A stretch of 64,000 nucleotides of DNA, taken from the NCBI GenBank assembly GCA_030681195.1, contig JAUXXJ010000005.1, forward strand, positions 62,001 through 126,000. The letters are read 5' to 3'. How positions within the stretch are numbered: the first letter of the stretch is position 1; the number at the start of each line of letters is the position of its first letter. The notes below the pieces were generated by a model. It ran no database searches, was not told the origin of the DNA, and saw only the letters and a list, made by a program, of their open reading frames with translations. Source of the DNA: Rhodocyclaceae bacterium (GTDB lineage: Bacteria; Pseudomonadota; Gammaproteobacteria; Burkholderiales; Rhodocyclaceae). This document shows positions 55,971 to 64,000 of this stretch, one piece after another. Made by a program: the position numbers and the translations under genes.

Positions 55971-57626
55971 TTAGACGCCTTCCAGGCCCTTCATCCGCTC
56001 GCGCATTCGGTTGCGCAGACGGATGGCGAACAGGTTCAGCACGATGATGATGATGACCAGCAGCAGGGCGGTGGCATACACCAGCGGTCGGGCGGCTTCG
56101 ACGTTGGGACTCTGGAAGCCAACATCGTAAATGTGGAAGCCCAGGTGCATGAACTTGCGCTCGAGGTGCAGGAAGGGGAAGTTGCCGTCGAGCGGCAGGC
56201 TGGGTGCCAGCTTGACCACGCCAACCAGCATCAGCGGCGCGACCTCGCCGGCTGCGCGGGCGACGGCGAGAATCAGACCGGTCATCATGGCCGGGCTGGC
56301 GATGGGCAGCACCGTGCGCCAGAGGGTTTCCGCCTTGGTGGCGCCCAGGGCGAGACTGCCTTCGCGAATACTGCGCGGTACGCGGGACAGGCCTTCTTCG
56401 GTGGCGACGATGACCACCGGCAGCGTCAGGATCGCCAGTGTCAGGGAGGCCCAGAGGATGCCGGGGCTGCCAAACACCGGGGCGGGCAGCGCCTCGGGGA
56501 AGAACAACTGGTCGATGTTGTGGCCAAGGAAGTAGACGAAGAAGCCGAGACCGAACACGCCATAGACGATGGACGGCACACCGGCCAGGTTGTTCACCGA
56601 GATGCGGATGATGCGGATCAGCGGCCCCGGCTTGGCATATTCGCGCATGTAGATCGCCGCCATGATGCCCAGCGGCGTGACCATCACGGCCATCAGTAGC
56701 ACCATCAACACGGTGCCGAAGATGGCCGGGAAGATGCCCCCCTCGGTGTTGGCTTCGCGCGGGTCGTCGAAGATGAATTCGACGAACTTGACAAGATAGT
56801 GACCGGTCTTTTGCAGCACGTTCATGTCATTCGGCATGATCGCATCGGCAACGTTGGCGAGTGGCACGTCAACCTGCTGGCCTTCCATCACTTCGGCGAC
56901 GAGGGTATCGCGCGCAATCTCGCCGCGCAGCTTCTCGATGCGCTCTTGCAGTGCGGAGAATTCGCCGGCCAGTTGCTCGCGCTGCTGTGCGAATGCGGCG
57001 CTGTCGGCCTCGGTCAGCTTGCTTTGCAACTGGAGTTTGCGTTCCTTGAGGCGCAGGCGCTCCATGGCGTAGTTGACCTTGCCGATATCCACTTTTTCGA
57101 TGCGGTGGATTTCCTTGAATAGCGCGTTTGAGCGCGACAGGCGCTCCTGCAACGCTGGCCAGGCCGCCTCGCCTTCGGCAACGACCGTGCCGTTTTCCTT
57201 GACGGCCCTGAGCTGTCCGTATAAATGACCCCATTCGCGGCGCTCGACGGCGATCAGGTTGCGTGGGTAGGCAAATTCGCCGAGCATCGGGCCGGGATAC
57301 CACTTGAAGTCGATGCCGGTAATGTCGCGGTTGCCCTGTTTGATCAGGTAGCGGTGGGTGAATTTGTCTTGCGTTTCCAGCGTATAGCCGGATTCGCGCA
57401 GGCGAATCACCGAGACCTCTTCGCGTTTGCGGACTTCACCGATCAGGCGGATCTTTTTCCCGTCGCGCTCGATGAAGGTGGTTTCCGCCACCGGCTTCGG
57501 CCACCAATGCACCAGGCCCTGTGCCGCCGTCATCCAGACTACGGCGTAGACCATGACCAGTGACAGGGCGACAGCACCGCCGGTCATCCAGATCCACGGG
57601 TCGCCATCTTTGAACCATTTGCGCAT
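55971..57626 (-). CDS. pstA: Phosphate permease PstA (long form)
   Basis: A 551-residue permease, much longer than the 300-residue enteric type. One helix near the N-terminus (about 15-35) is followed by a large extracytoplasmic or coiled region (about 40-280, with an E/Q/R-rich stretch around 190-245 that may form a coiled coil). The C-terminal permease domain (about 300-545) has the EAA-like ALGATKAETLWRTVLPIASP. Long PstA and PstC forms are known in Pseudomonas and relatives. It lies 12 bases after pstC. Confidence 0.93.
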   Translation of the reverse strand: MRKWFKDGDPWIWMTGGAVALSLVMVYAVVWMTAAQGLVHWWPKPVAETTFIERDGKKIRLIGEVRKREEVSVIRLRESGYTLETQDKFTHRYLIKQGNRDITGIDFKWYPGPMLGEFAYPRNLIAVERREWGHLYGQLRAVKENGTVVAEGEAAWPALQERLSRSNALFKEIHRIEKVDIGKVNYAMERLRLKERKLQLQSKLTEADSAAFAQQREQLAGEFSALQERIEKLRGEIARDTLVAEVMEGQQVDVPLANVADAIMPNDMNVLQKTGHYLVKFVEFIFDDPREANTEGGIFPAIFGTVLMVLLMAVMVTPLGIMAAIYMREYAKPGPLIRIIRISVNNLAGVPSIVYGVFGLGFFVYFLGHNIDQLFFPEALPAPVFGSPGILWASLTLAILTLPVVIVATEEGLSRVPRSIREGSLALGATKAETLWRTVLPIASPAMMTGLILAVARAAGEVAPLMLVGVVKLAPSLPLDGNFPFLHLERKFMHLGFHIYDVGFQSPNVEAARPLVYATALLLVIIIIVLNLFAIRLRNRMRERMKGLEGV

Positions 57627-57638
57627 GATCGTGATTCC

Positions 57639-59915
57639 TTACAGTGAGCTGTATTTTTCGCGCAGGCGCTGGCGCACCAGTTCCGCGATCGTATTGACGA
57701 CGAAGGTGAAAGCGAACAGCACCAGCGCCGAGAAGAACAGCAGGCGGTAATGCACGGTACCCACCGCCGCTTCCGGCATTTCGACGCCGATGTTGGCCGA
57801 CAGGGTGCGGAAACCGGTGAAGATCGACATGTCCATCACGGCGGTGTTGCCAGTGGCCATCAGTACGATCATGGTTTCGCCGACGGCGCGCCCCATGCCG
57901 ACCATGATCGCCGAAAAGATGCCGGGGCTGGCCGTTAGCAGCACGACATAGAACAGGGTCTGCCAGGGCGTGGCGCCGAGTGCTAGCGAGCCGGTGGTGA
58001 GGTGCTTGGGCACGCTGAAGACGGCATCTTCGGCGATCGAGAAGATGGTCGGTATGACAGCAAAGCCCATCGCGACGCCAACCACCAGCGAGTTGCGCTG
58101 CTCGTAATTCCAGCCGAGCTCGTTGGTGACCCAGTGCGGCATGTCGCCGCCGAAGAAGGCGGCCTCGATCGGATGGCCGATCGCTATCGATGCCCAAAAG
58201 ACCAGGATGATGACCGGGATCAGTAACGCGGCTTCCCAGCCAGGGCCGACGCGCTGGGTGAGATGTTCCGGCAATTTGTGCCAGATCCAGGCGGTGATGA
58301 GAAAGCTGGACGGCAACATGAAGATGGCGACAAAGGTGCCGGCCAGATTATTGTCGACGAAGGGTGCCAGCCACAGGCCTGCGAGGAAACCGAGAATGAC
58401 GGTCGGCAAGGCTTCCATGACTTCAATCGAGGGCTTGACGACGCTGCGCATCTTCGGCGACATGAAATAGGCGGCGAAGATGGCGCCCATCACCGCCAGC
58501 GGCACGGCCACCAGCATGGCGTAGAAGGCGGCCTTCAAGGTGCCGAAGGTCAGCGGCGCGACGCTCAGCTTGGGTTCGAAATCCGAGGTGGCGGCCGACG
58601 ACTGCCAGTTGTATTCCGGCTCCTGATAGCTTTCGTACCAGACTTTCTGCCACAGTGAGGAGAACGAGACCTCCGGATAGTCGTTGTCGACTTTCGCCGT
58701 CTGCACCGACGCGTTACCGTTCTGTACCAGGATGGCGTTGGCGCGCGGGGCGATACCGATCGCGAGCACCGGGTCGCTGCCGGCGGCGCGGGTCAGCATT
58801 TGGCGGTTCGAGGTGGCGTAGTAGAGGCCGATGTTGCCCTCGATGTCGCCTGCGAGAAAGCCCTTGCGGTAGTGTTCGGGCGCAAGGGTGGCGATGGCGT
58901 GCCCCATCGGCTTGAAGGCGCGGATATGGGTCAGGTGCTCAACGTTGTTGTCGTCGCGCACCAGGAACCATTGGGCAATTTCACCGGTATTGCTGCCGAC
59001 GATCAGCGAATAGCCGCCGGACAGGATCGTGATGGCCGTGGCCGTCTGGCCCTCGGGCACGACGGCGATCGTTTGCACCAGTTTCGGCTCGCGCTTGTTC
59101 ATCACGTCGTAGTGGCTGACGAAACGCTCGCCATGCAGGACATACAGGTCGCGCTGCTTCACCTCCAGCATCAGTTGGCGGATTTCGCCTTCGACCATCG
59201 GCAGTTCAATGGACGAGCGCTCGGTGGTGACCTCGCCGGTGATCATGTTCTCGCGACTCTCGAAGGCGGCCATCACCAGGCGTTTGTCTTCGGTTAGGGC
59301 GACGGCAGTGGTTTCGGTGCCGCGGTGCTGAACCGTCAGCTTGCTGAGCGCCTGACCGGCATCATCAACGAGCAGCGGTGCTTCGCCGAGGGGATAGGCC
59401 AGACTGGGCGAAATGGTGCGAATGTCTTTGCTGCTGTCTTCCGTATCTTGCAGGAAGGTGACCTTGAAACCCTGTTCGGTAACGATCATGCGGCCATCGG
59501 CCAGGCCATAAGCCACGGCTTTCTGCGCCAGATCGCCGGTGGCGAAGCTGCTGATTTTGGCGCCGGCGGGCAGGGCCAGGCGAGCCTCGCCGCGCGACTG
59601 GCCATCGGCGATGTTGAAGAAGGAAACGCCGCCTTCTGCCGTAAAGCGCACGCCGATTTCGGCTTGTTCTTCAGCGGTGAGGTGTACGGTGGTTTCGGCG
59701 GTGGCCCCCGGCATGGTGTGGCGCACCAACGGTTCCATCGTGGCGGGCATGAACATCGGCACCACCACGCTGGCGAGGTAAATAAAGATCAGGCTGATCG
59801 CGATGATCACGCTGAGACCGCCAATGGTCATGACATGCTTGAACAGCTTGTCCTTCGACATGCGGGTACCCGTGTAACCGCCTGCTTTCGTGATGTTGGC
59901 TTCGATTTTTTCCAT
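57639..59915 (-). CDS. pstC: Phosphate permease PstC (long form)
   Basis: A 758-residue permease. An N-terminal helix (about 30-50) precedes a large periplasmic insert (about 55-450) rich in beta-strands, possibly propeller-like. The C-terminal permease domain (about 470-750) has about six helices and the EAA-like ALGATPWQTLFYVVLLTASPG. This long form pairs with the long PstA. The periplasmic insert may be a sensory or docking module; the function is unknown. It is preceded by the lipoprotein gene. Confidence 0.93.
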   Translation of the reverse strand: MEKIEANITKAGGYTGTRMSKDKLFKHVMTIGGLSVIIAISLIFIYLASVVVPMFMPATMEPLVRHTMPGATAETTVHLTAEEQAEIGVRFTAEGGVSFFNIADGQSRGEARLALPAGAKISSFATGDLAQKAVAYGLADGRMIVTEQGFKVTFLQDTEDSSKDIRTISPSLAYPLGEAPLLVDDAGQALSKLTVQHRGTETTAVALTEDKRLVMAAFESRENMITGEVTTERSSIELPMVEGEIRQLMLEVKQRDLYVLHGERFVSHYDVMNKREPKLVQTIAVVPEGQTATAITILSGGYSLIVGSNTGEIAQWFLVRDDNNVEHLTHIRAFKPMGHAIATLAPEHYRKGFLAGDIEGNIGLYYATSNRQMLTRAAGSDPVLAIGIAPRANAILVQNGNASVQTAKVDNDYPEVSFSSLWQKVWYESYQEPEYNWQSSAATSDFEPKLSVAPLTFGTLKAAFYAMLVAVPLAVMGAIFAAYFMSPKMRSVVKPSIEVMEALPTVILGFLAGLWLAPFVDNNLAGTFVAIFMLPSSFLITAWIWHKLPEHLTQRVGPGWEAALLIPVIILVFWASIAIGHPIEAAFFGGDMPHWVTNELGWNYEQRNSLVVGVAMGFAVIPTIFSIAEDAVFSVPKHLTTGSLALGATPWQTLFYVVLLTASPGIFSAIMVGMGRAVGETMIVLMATGNTAVMDMSIFTGFRTLSANIGVEMPEAAVGTVHYRLLFFSALVLFAFTFVVNTIAELVRQRLREKYSSL

Positions 59916-60007
59916 GATTCACCGCATCATTCGTGGTACTGGAGACAGCGCAGCGAAACGCCAGTCATGTGATGGCATGACTGGCGTTCGCATTGCCGGG
60001 GTACTGC

Positions 60008-60613
60008 TTACTTGATCTTGTGCAGGTTTTTGAACTGCTCGGCCAATTTTACCGGGCGGCCTTCCTTGACGGTGTTCTTGTTCAAGGCATAGATAACCGT
60101 TTCGCCCTTCGGGCCGGTGCCGACTTCGGTGAAGGTGAAGGTGATTTCCTTGTTCTTCAGATAGTCCTTGAAGTCGTGCCAGCTGCCAAAAACGAGGAAG
60201 CGGCCATCGCGAATGATTTCGCCGTAGAAAGGGCCAGTCGGCTCGTACTTGCCATCGAAGAACAGCTCGGCCTTGGCCGGCTTCGTCAGGTCGCTGGTTT
60301 CGTTCTTCTCGATGCCAAACACCAGGGTCGCGCCATCCGGGCCAGCGCCAACGCGGGTGCGGGTAAAGATGAGCTCGCCGGTGTGGAGAAATTCGAGATA
60401 GTTCTTGGCATCGGCGATCGGGTAGATGCGGCCGTTCTCGTGATAAATCAGGAAGTAATTATCGACCGTCGCGGTCTTGGCGGCTTCCACCTTGGGCGCT
60501 TCGGCCTTAGGCGCGGCGGCCGGCGTGGTTTGCTGGCTGGCGCAGCCGGCCATCAGGCCAAGCGCAAGGGCGGAAAAGGCGTAGGGAAGCAGGCGCTGCT
60601 GGATTTTGCGCAT
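60008..60613 (-). CDS. Unknown lipoprotein in the pst operon
   Basis: A 201-residue predicted lipoprotein. The signal peptide ends in the lipobox LMAGC with Cys 24. An alanine-, lysine- and proline-rich linker follows (about 27-45). The mature domain (about 47-200) contains FLIYHENGRIYPI, FTRTRVGAGPDGATLVFGI and FGSWHDFKDYL, suggesting a small beta domain with two similar halves. It is not a standard Pst component. Its place between pstS and pstC implies a role in periplasmic phosphate capture or Pho sensing. The ATG at 60613 has aaggaga upstream. I do not recognise a family. Confidence 0.85.
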   Translation of the reverse strand: MRKIQQRLLPYAFSALALGLMAGCASQQTTPAAAPKAEAPKVEAAKTATVDNYFLIYHENGRIYPIADAKNYLEFLHTGELIFTRTRVGAGPDGATLVFGIEKNETSDLTKPAKAELFFDGKYEPTGPFYGEIIRDGRFLVFGSWHDFKDYLKNKEITFTFTEVGTGPKGETVIYALNKNTVKEGRPVKLAEQFKNLHKIK

Positions 60614-60635
60614 GAGGGGTTCTCCTTCAATCATT

Positions 60636-60659
60636 AAAAGTCGGCGCTGGCGGGACGGC
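60636..60659 (-). repeat. Dispersed 24-bp repeat, copy 12
   Basis: An exact inverse copy, between the pstS stop and the lipoprotein gene start, inside the pst transcript. Confidence 0.9.
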
Positions 60660-60698
60660 GTTCAACCGACCGCCAGCGCAGAGAGGGGGCTATCGATC

Positions 60699-61685
60699 TC
60701 AGTTGATGCCCATGTCCTTGAGCGCCTTGGCGGCCAGGGCGGCGGGAAGCGGCACGAAACCGTCCTTGATCACGACTTCCTGGCCTTGCTTGGAGAGCAC
60801 CAGCTTGACAAACTCACGCTCGAGCGGGGCCAACGGCTGGTTGGGACGCTTGTTGACATAGAAGTACAGCACGCGAGCCAGCGGGTAGGTGCCGTCGATG
60901 GCGTGCTTGGCGTCGGCTTCAACGAACGGCTCGCCGGTCTTCTTCGAGAGCGGCAGGGCACGCACACCGGAGGTCTTGTAGCCAATGCCGGAGTAGCCAA
61001 TGGCGCCGATCTGACCGGTCACGCTCTGCACCACCGAGGCGGAACCCGGCTGCTCGGCAACGTTACGCTTGAAGTCGCCCTTGCACAGTGCCACTTCCTT
61101 GAAGTAGCCGTAGGTGCCGGACACCGAATTGCGGCCGTAGAGGGCGATCGGACGCGAAGCCCATTCGCCGGTCATGCCGACCTCACCCCAGTTGGTGATG
61201 TCGGCCGGGGCGGCACACTTGCGGGTGGCGGACATCATGGCGTCGACCTGCTGGATGGAAAGACCCTTGATGGGGTTGTCCTTGTTGACATACACGGCCA
61301 GCGCGTCGATGGCGGCGGGCACGGCGGTGGGCTTGTAGCCGAACTTCTTCTCGAAGGCCTCGATTTCCTTGGCGTTCATGACGCGGCTCATCGGGCCGAA
61401 GTTGGCGGCGCCTTCGATCAGGGCCGGGGGGGCGGTGGCAGAGCCAGCGCCCTGAATCTGGATGTTGACGTTGGGGTAGTTGCGCTTGTAGGTCTCGGCC
61501 CACAGCGTCATCAGGTTGTTCAGCGTGTCGGAGCCGACGCTGGTGAAATTGCCAGAGACGCCGCTGGCCTTGGTGTAGTTGGGCAGAGCCGGATCGACCT
61601 GGACAGCTTGGGCCATGGCGGCGGGCGCGACGAAGGCGGTTGCGGCGACAAAACCAAGTGCCGAGACGATTTTTTTCAATTGCAT
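60699..61685 (-). CDS. pstS: Periplasmic phosphate-binding protein PstS
   Basis: A 328-residue periplasmic receptor of the PstSCAB transporter. The signal peptide spans about 1-26 (cleavage after AMA). Phosphate-binding residues are in [32 protein letters not shown] and [10 protein letters not shown]. The start at 61685 was chosen because the open frame continues upstream without a leader. It is the first gene of the pst operon, and a PHO box lies 85 bases upstream. A copy of the dispersed repeat follows its stop. Confidence 0.96.
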   Translation of the reverse strand: MQLKKIVSALGFVAATAFVAPAAMAQAVQVDPALPNYTKASGVSGNFTSVGSDTLNNLMTLWAETYKRNYPNVNIQIQGAGSATAPPALIEGAANFGPMSRVMNAKEIEAFEKKFGYKPTAVPAAIDALAVYVNKDNPIKGLSIQQVDAMMSATRKCAAPADITNWGEVGMTGEWASRPIALYGRNSVSGTYGYFKEVALCKGDFKRNVAEQPGSASVVQSVTGQIGAIGYSGIGYKTSGVRALPLSKKTGEPFVEADAKHAIDGTYPLARVLYFYVNKRPNQPLAPLEREFVKLVLSKQGQEVVIKDGFVPLPAALAAKALKDMGIN

Positions 61686-61769
61686 GCGATTACTCCTTGG
61701 GGGGGGTGGGAAAATGTCAGCCGGCGATTGCTGCGCCGGATGAAGCAGTCGGCATCGTATTAGCGGCGC

Positions 61770-61787
61770 GTTACAGAATCGTGACAG
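61770..61787 (-). promoter_or_regulatory. PHO box of the pst operon
   Basis: On the minus strand: CTGTCAC, four bases GATT, then CTGTAAC. This is nearly perfect for the PhoB-binding 7-4-7 repeat and lies 85 bases before pstS. Confidence 0.88.
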
Positions 61788-61813
61788 ATAGGCAATAAAT
61801 CCGGGGTTGCGCA

Positions 61814-61843
61814 TTGACTGAGGCTTCGCACGGTACTTATAAT
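61814..61843 (+). promoter_or_regulatory. Sigma-70 promoter of tpiA
   Basis: TTGACT, an 18-base spacer, then TATAAT: close to perfect -35 and -10 boxes, 33 bases before the tpiA start. It points away from the pst promoter. Confidence 0.85.
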
Positions 61844-61875
61844 GCCGACCTTTCCGCCATTACGGACTGGACATC

Positions 61876-62625
61876 ATGCGCAAAAAACTGGTAGCAGGAA
61901 ACTGGAAGATGCACGGCAACCTCGCCGTGAACGCTGATCTGCTGTCTGGCGTCAAGACCGGCGTGGCCGGCATGGGTGCCGAAGTTGCGGTTTGCGTTCC
62001 CTATCCGTATCTCGATCAGGCACGTCAGGCGCTCTCTGGCAGCAATGTCGCCTGGGGCGCGCAGGATGTCTCCGAGCATGCGCAGGGCGCCTATACCGGT
62101 GAAGTCAGCGCGGGCATGCTCAAGGATTTTGCCTGCCGCTACGCCATCATTGGCCATTCCGAGCGCCGTTCCTACTATGGCGATACAGATGCCATCGTTG
62201 CTGCGAAGTTCGAGGCTGCACTGAAGGCGGGTCTGGTTCCGATCCTGTGCGTTGGCGAAACGCTCGATGAGCGCGAGAAAAATATCACCACTGAAGTGGT
62301 CACCCGTCAGCTGGATGTAGTTATTGCCCGCTGTGGCTGCGCGGCACTGGGTGGTGCGGTGGTGGCTTACGAGCCCGTCTGGGCGATTGGCACTGGTCGG
62401 ACGGCAAGCCCGGAGCAGGCGCAGGAAGTGCATGCCACGATCCGTGCGCGCATTCGTCGCGACGATGCGGCGGTGGCTGACAAGTTGCAGATTCTCTACG
62501 GCGGCAGCATGAAGCCAAACAATGCCAAGGAGTTGATGGCGCAGCCGGATATTGATGGCGGCCTGATTGGCGGAGCAGCATTGGTGGTCGCCGATTTTGT
62601 GGCCATTTGTGCGGCAGCGGCCTGA
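61876..62625 (+). CDS. tpiA: Triosephosphate isomerase
   Basis: A 249-residue TIM-barrel enzyme interconverting dihydroxyacetone phosphate and glyceraldehyde-3-phosphate. Active-site residues: Lys in GNWKMHG, His in IIGHSERR and Glu in AYEPVWAIGTG. The phosphate loop is LYGGSMKPNN. The length is normal. It is followed 24 bases later by secG, a common proteobacterial pair. Confidence 0.97.
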   Translation: MRKKLVAGNWKMHGNLAVNADLLSGVKTGVAGMGAEVAVCVPYPYLDQARQALSGSNVAWGAQDVSEHAQGAYTGEVSAGMLKDFACRYAIIGHSERRSYYGDTDAIVAAKFEAALKAGLVPILCVGETLDEREKNITTEVVTRQLDVVIARCGCAALGGAVVAYEPVWAIGTGRTASPEQAQEVHATIRARIRRDDAAVADKLQILYGGSMKPNNAKELMAQPDIDGGLIGGAALVVADFVAICAAAA

Positions 62626-62649
62626 TTTTCATAATAGGTAAAACAAGCA

Positions 62650-62988
62650 ATGGATGTTTATTACTCGATTACCTTGACCGTCCATATTCTGGTCGGCTTG
62701 GGTGTGATTGGCCTAGTGTTGGTGCAGCATGGCAAGGGCGCCGACATGGGTGCGGCCTTTGGTGGCGGCTCCTCCGGCAGTCTGTTTGGGGCGACCGGAT
62801 CGGCAAACTTCCTCTCACGTACGACGGCTGTTTTGGCCACGGGCTTTTTCATCACCAGCCTGACGCTAGCCTACATGGCGGGTTCGCGTCCAGAAGCGTC
62901 CAGCAGTAGCGTGATGGATGCGGTGAAGGTTGAAGCGACAGTGCCTGCGCCTGTGGATGATTCGAAGGCCAAAGATATTCCGAAGTAA
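62650..62988 (+). CDS. secG: Protein translocase subunit SecG
   Basis: A 112-residue inner-membrane subunit of the SecYEG channel. Two helices are visible (about 3-25 and 54-77), with the conserved GKGADMGAAFGGGSSGSLFG between them. The C-terminal tail is hydrophilic and proline-rich. It is followed by tRNA-Leu(GAG), the same order as in E. coli. Confidence 0.95.
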   Translation: MDVYYSITLTVHILVGLGVIGLVLVQHGKGADMGAAFGGGSSGSLFGATGSANFLSRTTAVLATGFFITSLTLAYMAGSRPEASSSSVMDAVKVEATVPAPVDDSKAKDIPK

Positions 62989-63076
62989 GTCGTTTTTTTT
63001 GGAGATAAATTTTTCGTGGGGTGCATCGATAATGTATGATGCGCGCCGCGGATGCTGCAAAGCAGTAATTGGCAAG

Positions 63077-63160
63077 CCGACGTGGTGAAATTGGTAGACA
63101 CGCTATCTTGAGGGGGTAGTGGCGAAAGCTGTGCGAGTTCGAGTCTCGCCGTCGGCACCA
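63077..63160 (+). tRNA. tRNA-Leu (GAG)
   Basis: A class II tRNA with long variable arm. The acceptor is GCCGACG/CGTCGGC, the anticodon loop TTGAGGG (anticodon GAG), and the T-loop TTCGAGT within GCGAG/CTCGC. CCA is encoded at the 3' end. The length is 84 bases. Confidence 0.95.
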
Positions 63161-63261
63161 ACGCATAAAACGGCGTCTGTCCAGTGTGATCGGGTAGACG
63201 GAATCAGGGAAGTCGCAGGGTGTGTCGGGGGCAGTCTTGCCGCGACCGAGAACTCAAGGTT

Positions 63262-63642
63262 ATGCTGGAAAATTATTTTCCGATTTTGGTCTTCGTGCTC
63301 GTTGCGCTAGTCTTCGGGTGCATGCCTATCCTGATCGGCTGGTTGCTTGGTCCCAATCGTCCGGATAGCGAAAAACTCTCTCCTTTCGAGTGTGGCTTTG
63401 AGCCCTTCGAGGATGCTCGCATCAAGTTTGATGTGCGCTATTACCTGGTCGCGATCACCTTTATCATTTTCGACCTTGAATTGGCCTTTATGTTCCCGTG
63501 GGCAGCCATTTTCAAAGAGTTCGTCGAAGTCGAAAATGAGGCCGTGAAATGGTTCGGTTTCATCGAGATGTTCGTCTTCATGGGCATCCTTATCGTCGGT
63601 TTTATTTACGCCTGGCTCAAGGGCGCGCTGGATTGGGAATAA
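63262..63642 (+). CDS. nuoA: NADH dehydrogenase subunit A
   Basis: A 126-residue membrane subunit of complex I, with three helices (about 5-28, 65-88 and 95-118). Motifs: [14 protein letters not shown] and [18 protein letters not shown]. The ATG at 63262 gives the standard MLENYFPI end; a frame continues upstream. nuoB starts 4 bases after its stop, the start of the nuo operon. Confidence 0.96.
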   Translation: MLENYFPILVFVLVALVFGCMPILIGWLLGPNRPDSEKLSPFECGFEPFEDARIKFDVRYYLVAITFIIFDLELAFMFPWAAIFKEFVEVENEAVKWFGFIEMFVFMGILIVGFIYAWLKGALDWE

Positions 63643-63646
63643 GCAC

Positions 63647-64000
63647 ATGAGCATCGAAGGCGTTCTGCAGGAAGGTTTCGTTACCACCTCGCTTGATAAA
63701 CTGATCAACTGGACGCGTACCGGTTCGTTGTGGCCAGTGACCTTTGGGCTGGCCTGCTGTGCGGTCGAGATGATTCATGCTGGCTGTTCGCGTTATGACC
63801 TCGACCGTTTTGGCGTGGTGTTCCGCCCCACCCCGCGCCAGTCCGACGTGATGATCGTTGCCGGTACACTCACCAACAAGATGGCCCCGGCCCTGCGCAA
63901 GGTATATGACCAGATGGCCGAACCGCGCTGGGTGATCTCGATGGGCTCTTGCGCCAATGGCGGTGGCTACTATCACTATTCGTATTCTGTGGTGCGTGGA
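63647..64000 (+). CDS. nuoB: NADH dehydrogenase subunit B (5' part)
   Basis: 118 codons of NuoB, which holds the N2 cluster in complex I; the gene runs off the window. Cluster cysteines are visible in LACCAVEM and [15 protein letters not shown]-like [18 protein letters not shown] and [11 protein letters not shown] are family motifs. It is coupled to nuoA. Confidence 0.97.
   Translation, partial: MSIEGVLQEGFVTTSLDKLINWTRTGSLWPVTFGLACCAVEMIHAGCSRYDLDRFGVVFRPTPRQSDVMIVAGTLTNKMAPALRKVYDQMAEPRWVISMGSCANGGGYYHYSYSVVRG

Overview
The window looks like the chromosome of a free-living, nitrogen-fixing, nitrate-reducing betaproteobacterium, most likely of the Rhodocyclales (Azoarcus, Dechloromonas or Azospira type). 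This is inferred from gene content, GC-rich codon use and backbone order. No database search was possible.

Layout. (1) 1-5907 is the end of a nif cluster: nifN (partial), nifX, an RseC-like membrane protein, a DUF269 protein, a small CCE_0567-type protein, fdxB, a 2Fe-2S ferredoxin and an unknown ORF. A clear NifA/sigma-54 promoter then precedes iscA-nif, nifU and nifS. (2) 5926-12431 is housekeeping: a terminator, tRNA-Val, an aromatic aminotransferase, uvrB, yhbY, rlmE and ftsH. (3) 12542-35652 is an accessory block between ftsH and folP. It holds an EAL/HDOD protein, a Crp/Fnr regulator, the periplasmic nitrate reductase cluster (napD-A-G-H-B, a cytochrome c, napC), narXL, a second sensor kinase/regulator pair, a PP2C-PAS-GGDEF-EAL fusion, an aerotaxis-receptor remnant, vapBC, napF, an unknown conserved-looking protein, an AAA_14 ATPase and dbpA. 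(4) 35723-37929 is folP-glmM. (5) 37957-49737 is a signalling block: three more c-di-GMP proteins, a PP2C response regulator, an MCP-like protein, a STAS protein and a ParA-like ATPase, together with argC, a ScpB-like decarboxylase and a GNAT enzyme. (6) 49734-61685 is a phosphate and lipid region: pit, glycosyltransferase, dgkA, a PlcP/LpxH-like phosphoesterase and a second glycosyltransferase; then pstB, pstA, pstC, a lipoprotein and pstS with a PHO box. (7) 61814-64000 is tpiA, secG, tRNA-Leu(GAG), nuoA and nuoB (partial).

How the parts fit. yhbY-rlmE-ftsH-folP-glmM ... tpiA-secG-tRNA-Leu-nuo is a familiar proteobacterial backbone, here split by about 23 kb and 17 kb of accessory genes. 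The nap and narXL genes form a nitrate-respiration unit. Pst, Pit, the PlcP-like enzyme, DgkA and two glycosyltransferases look like a phosphate-starvation and membrane-lipid-remodelling neighbourhood. Five proteins carry intact or degenerate c-di-GMP domains.

The most unusual signal is a dispersed repeat of about 24 bp, with core CGCCAGCGCCGACTTTT. I find 12 copies scattered over 57 kb in both orientations. Several sit exactly on stop codons and three lie inside genes.
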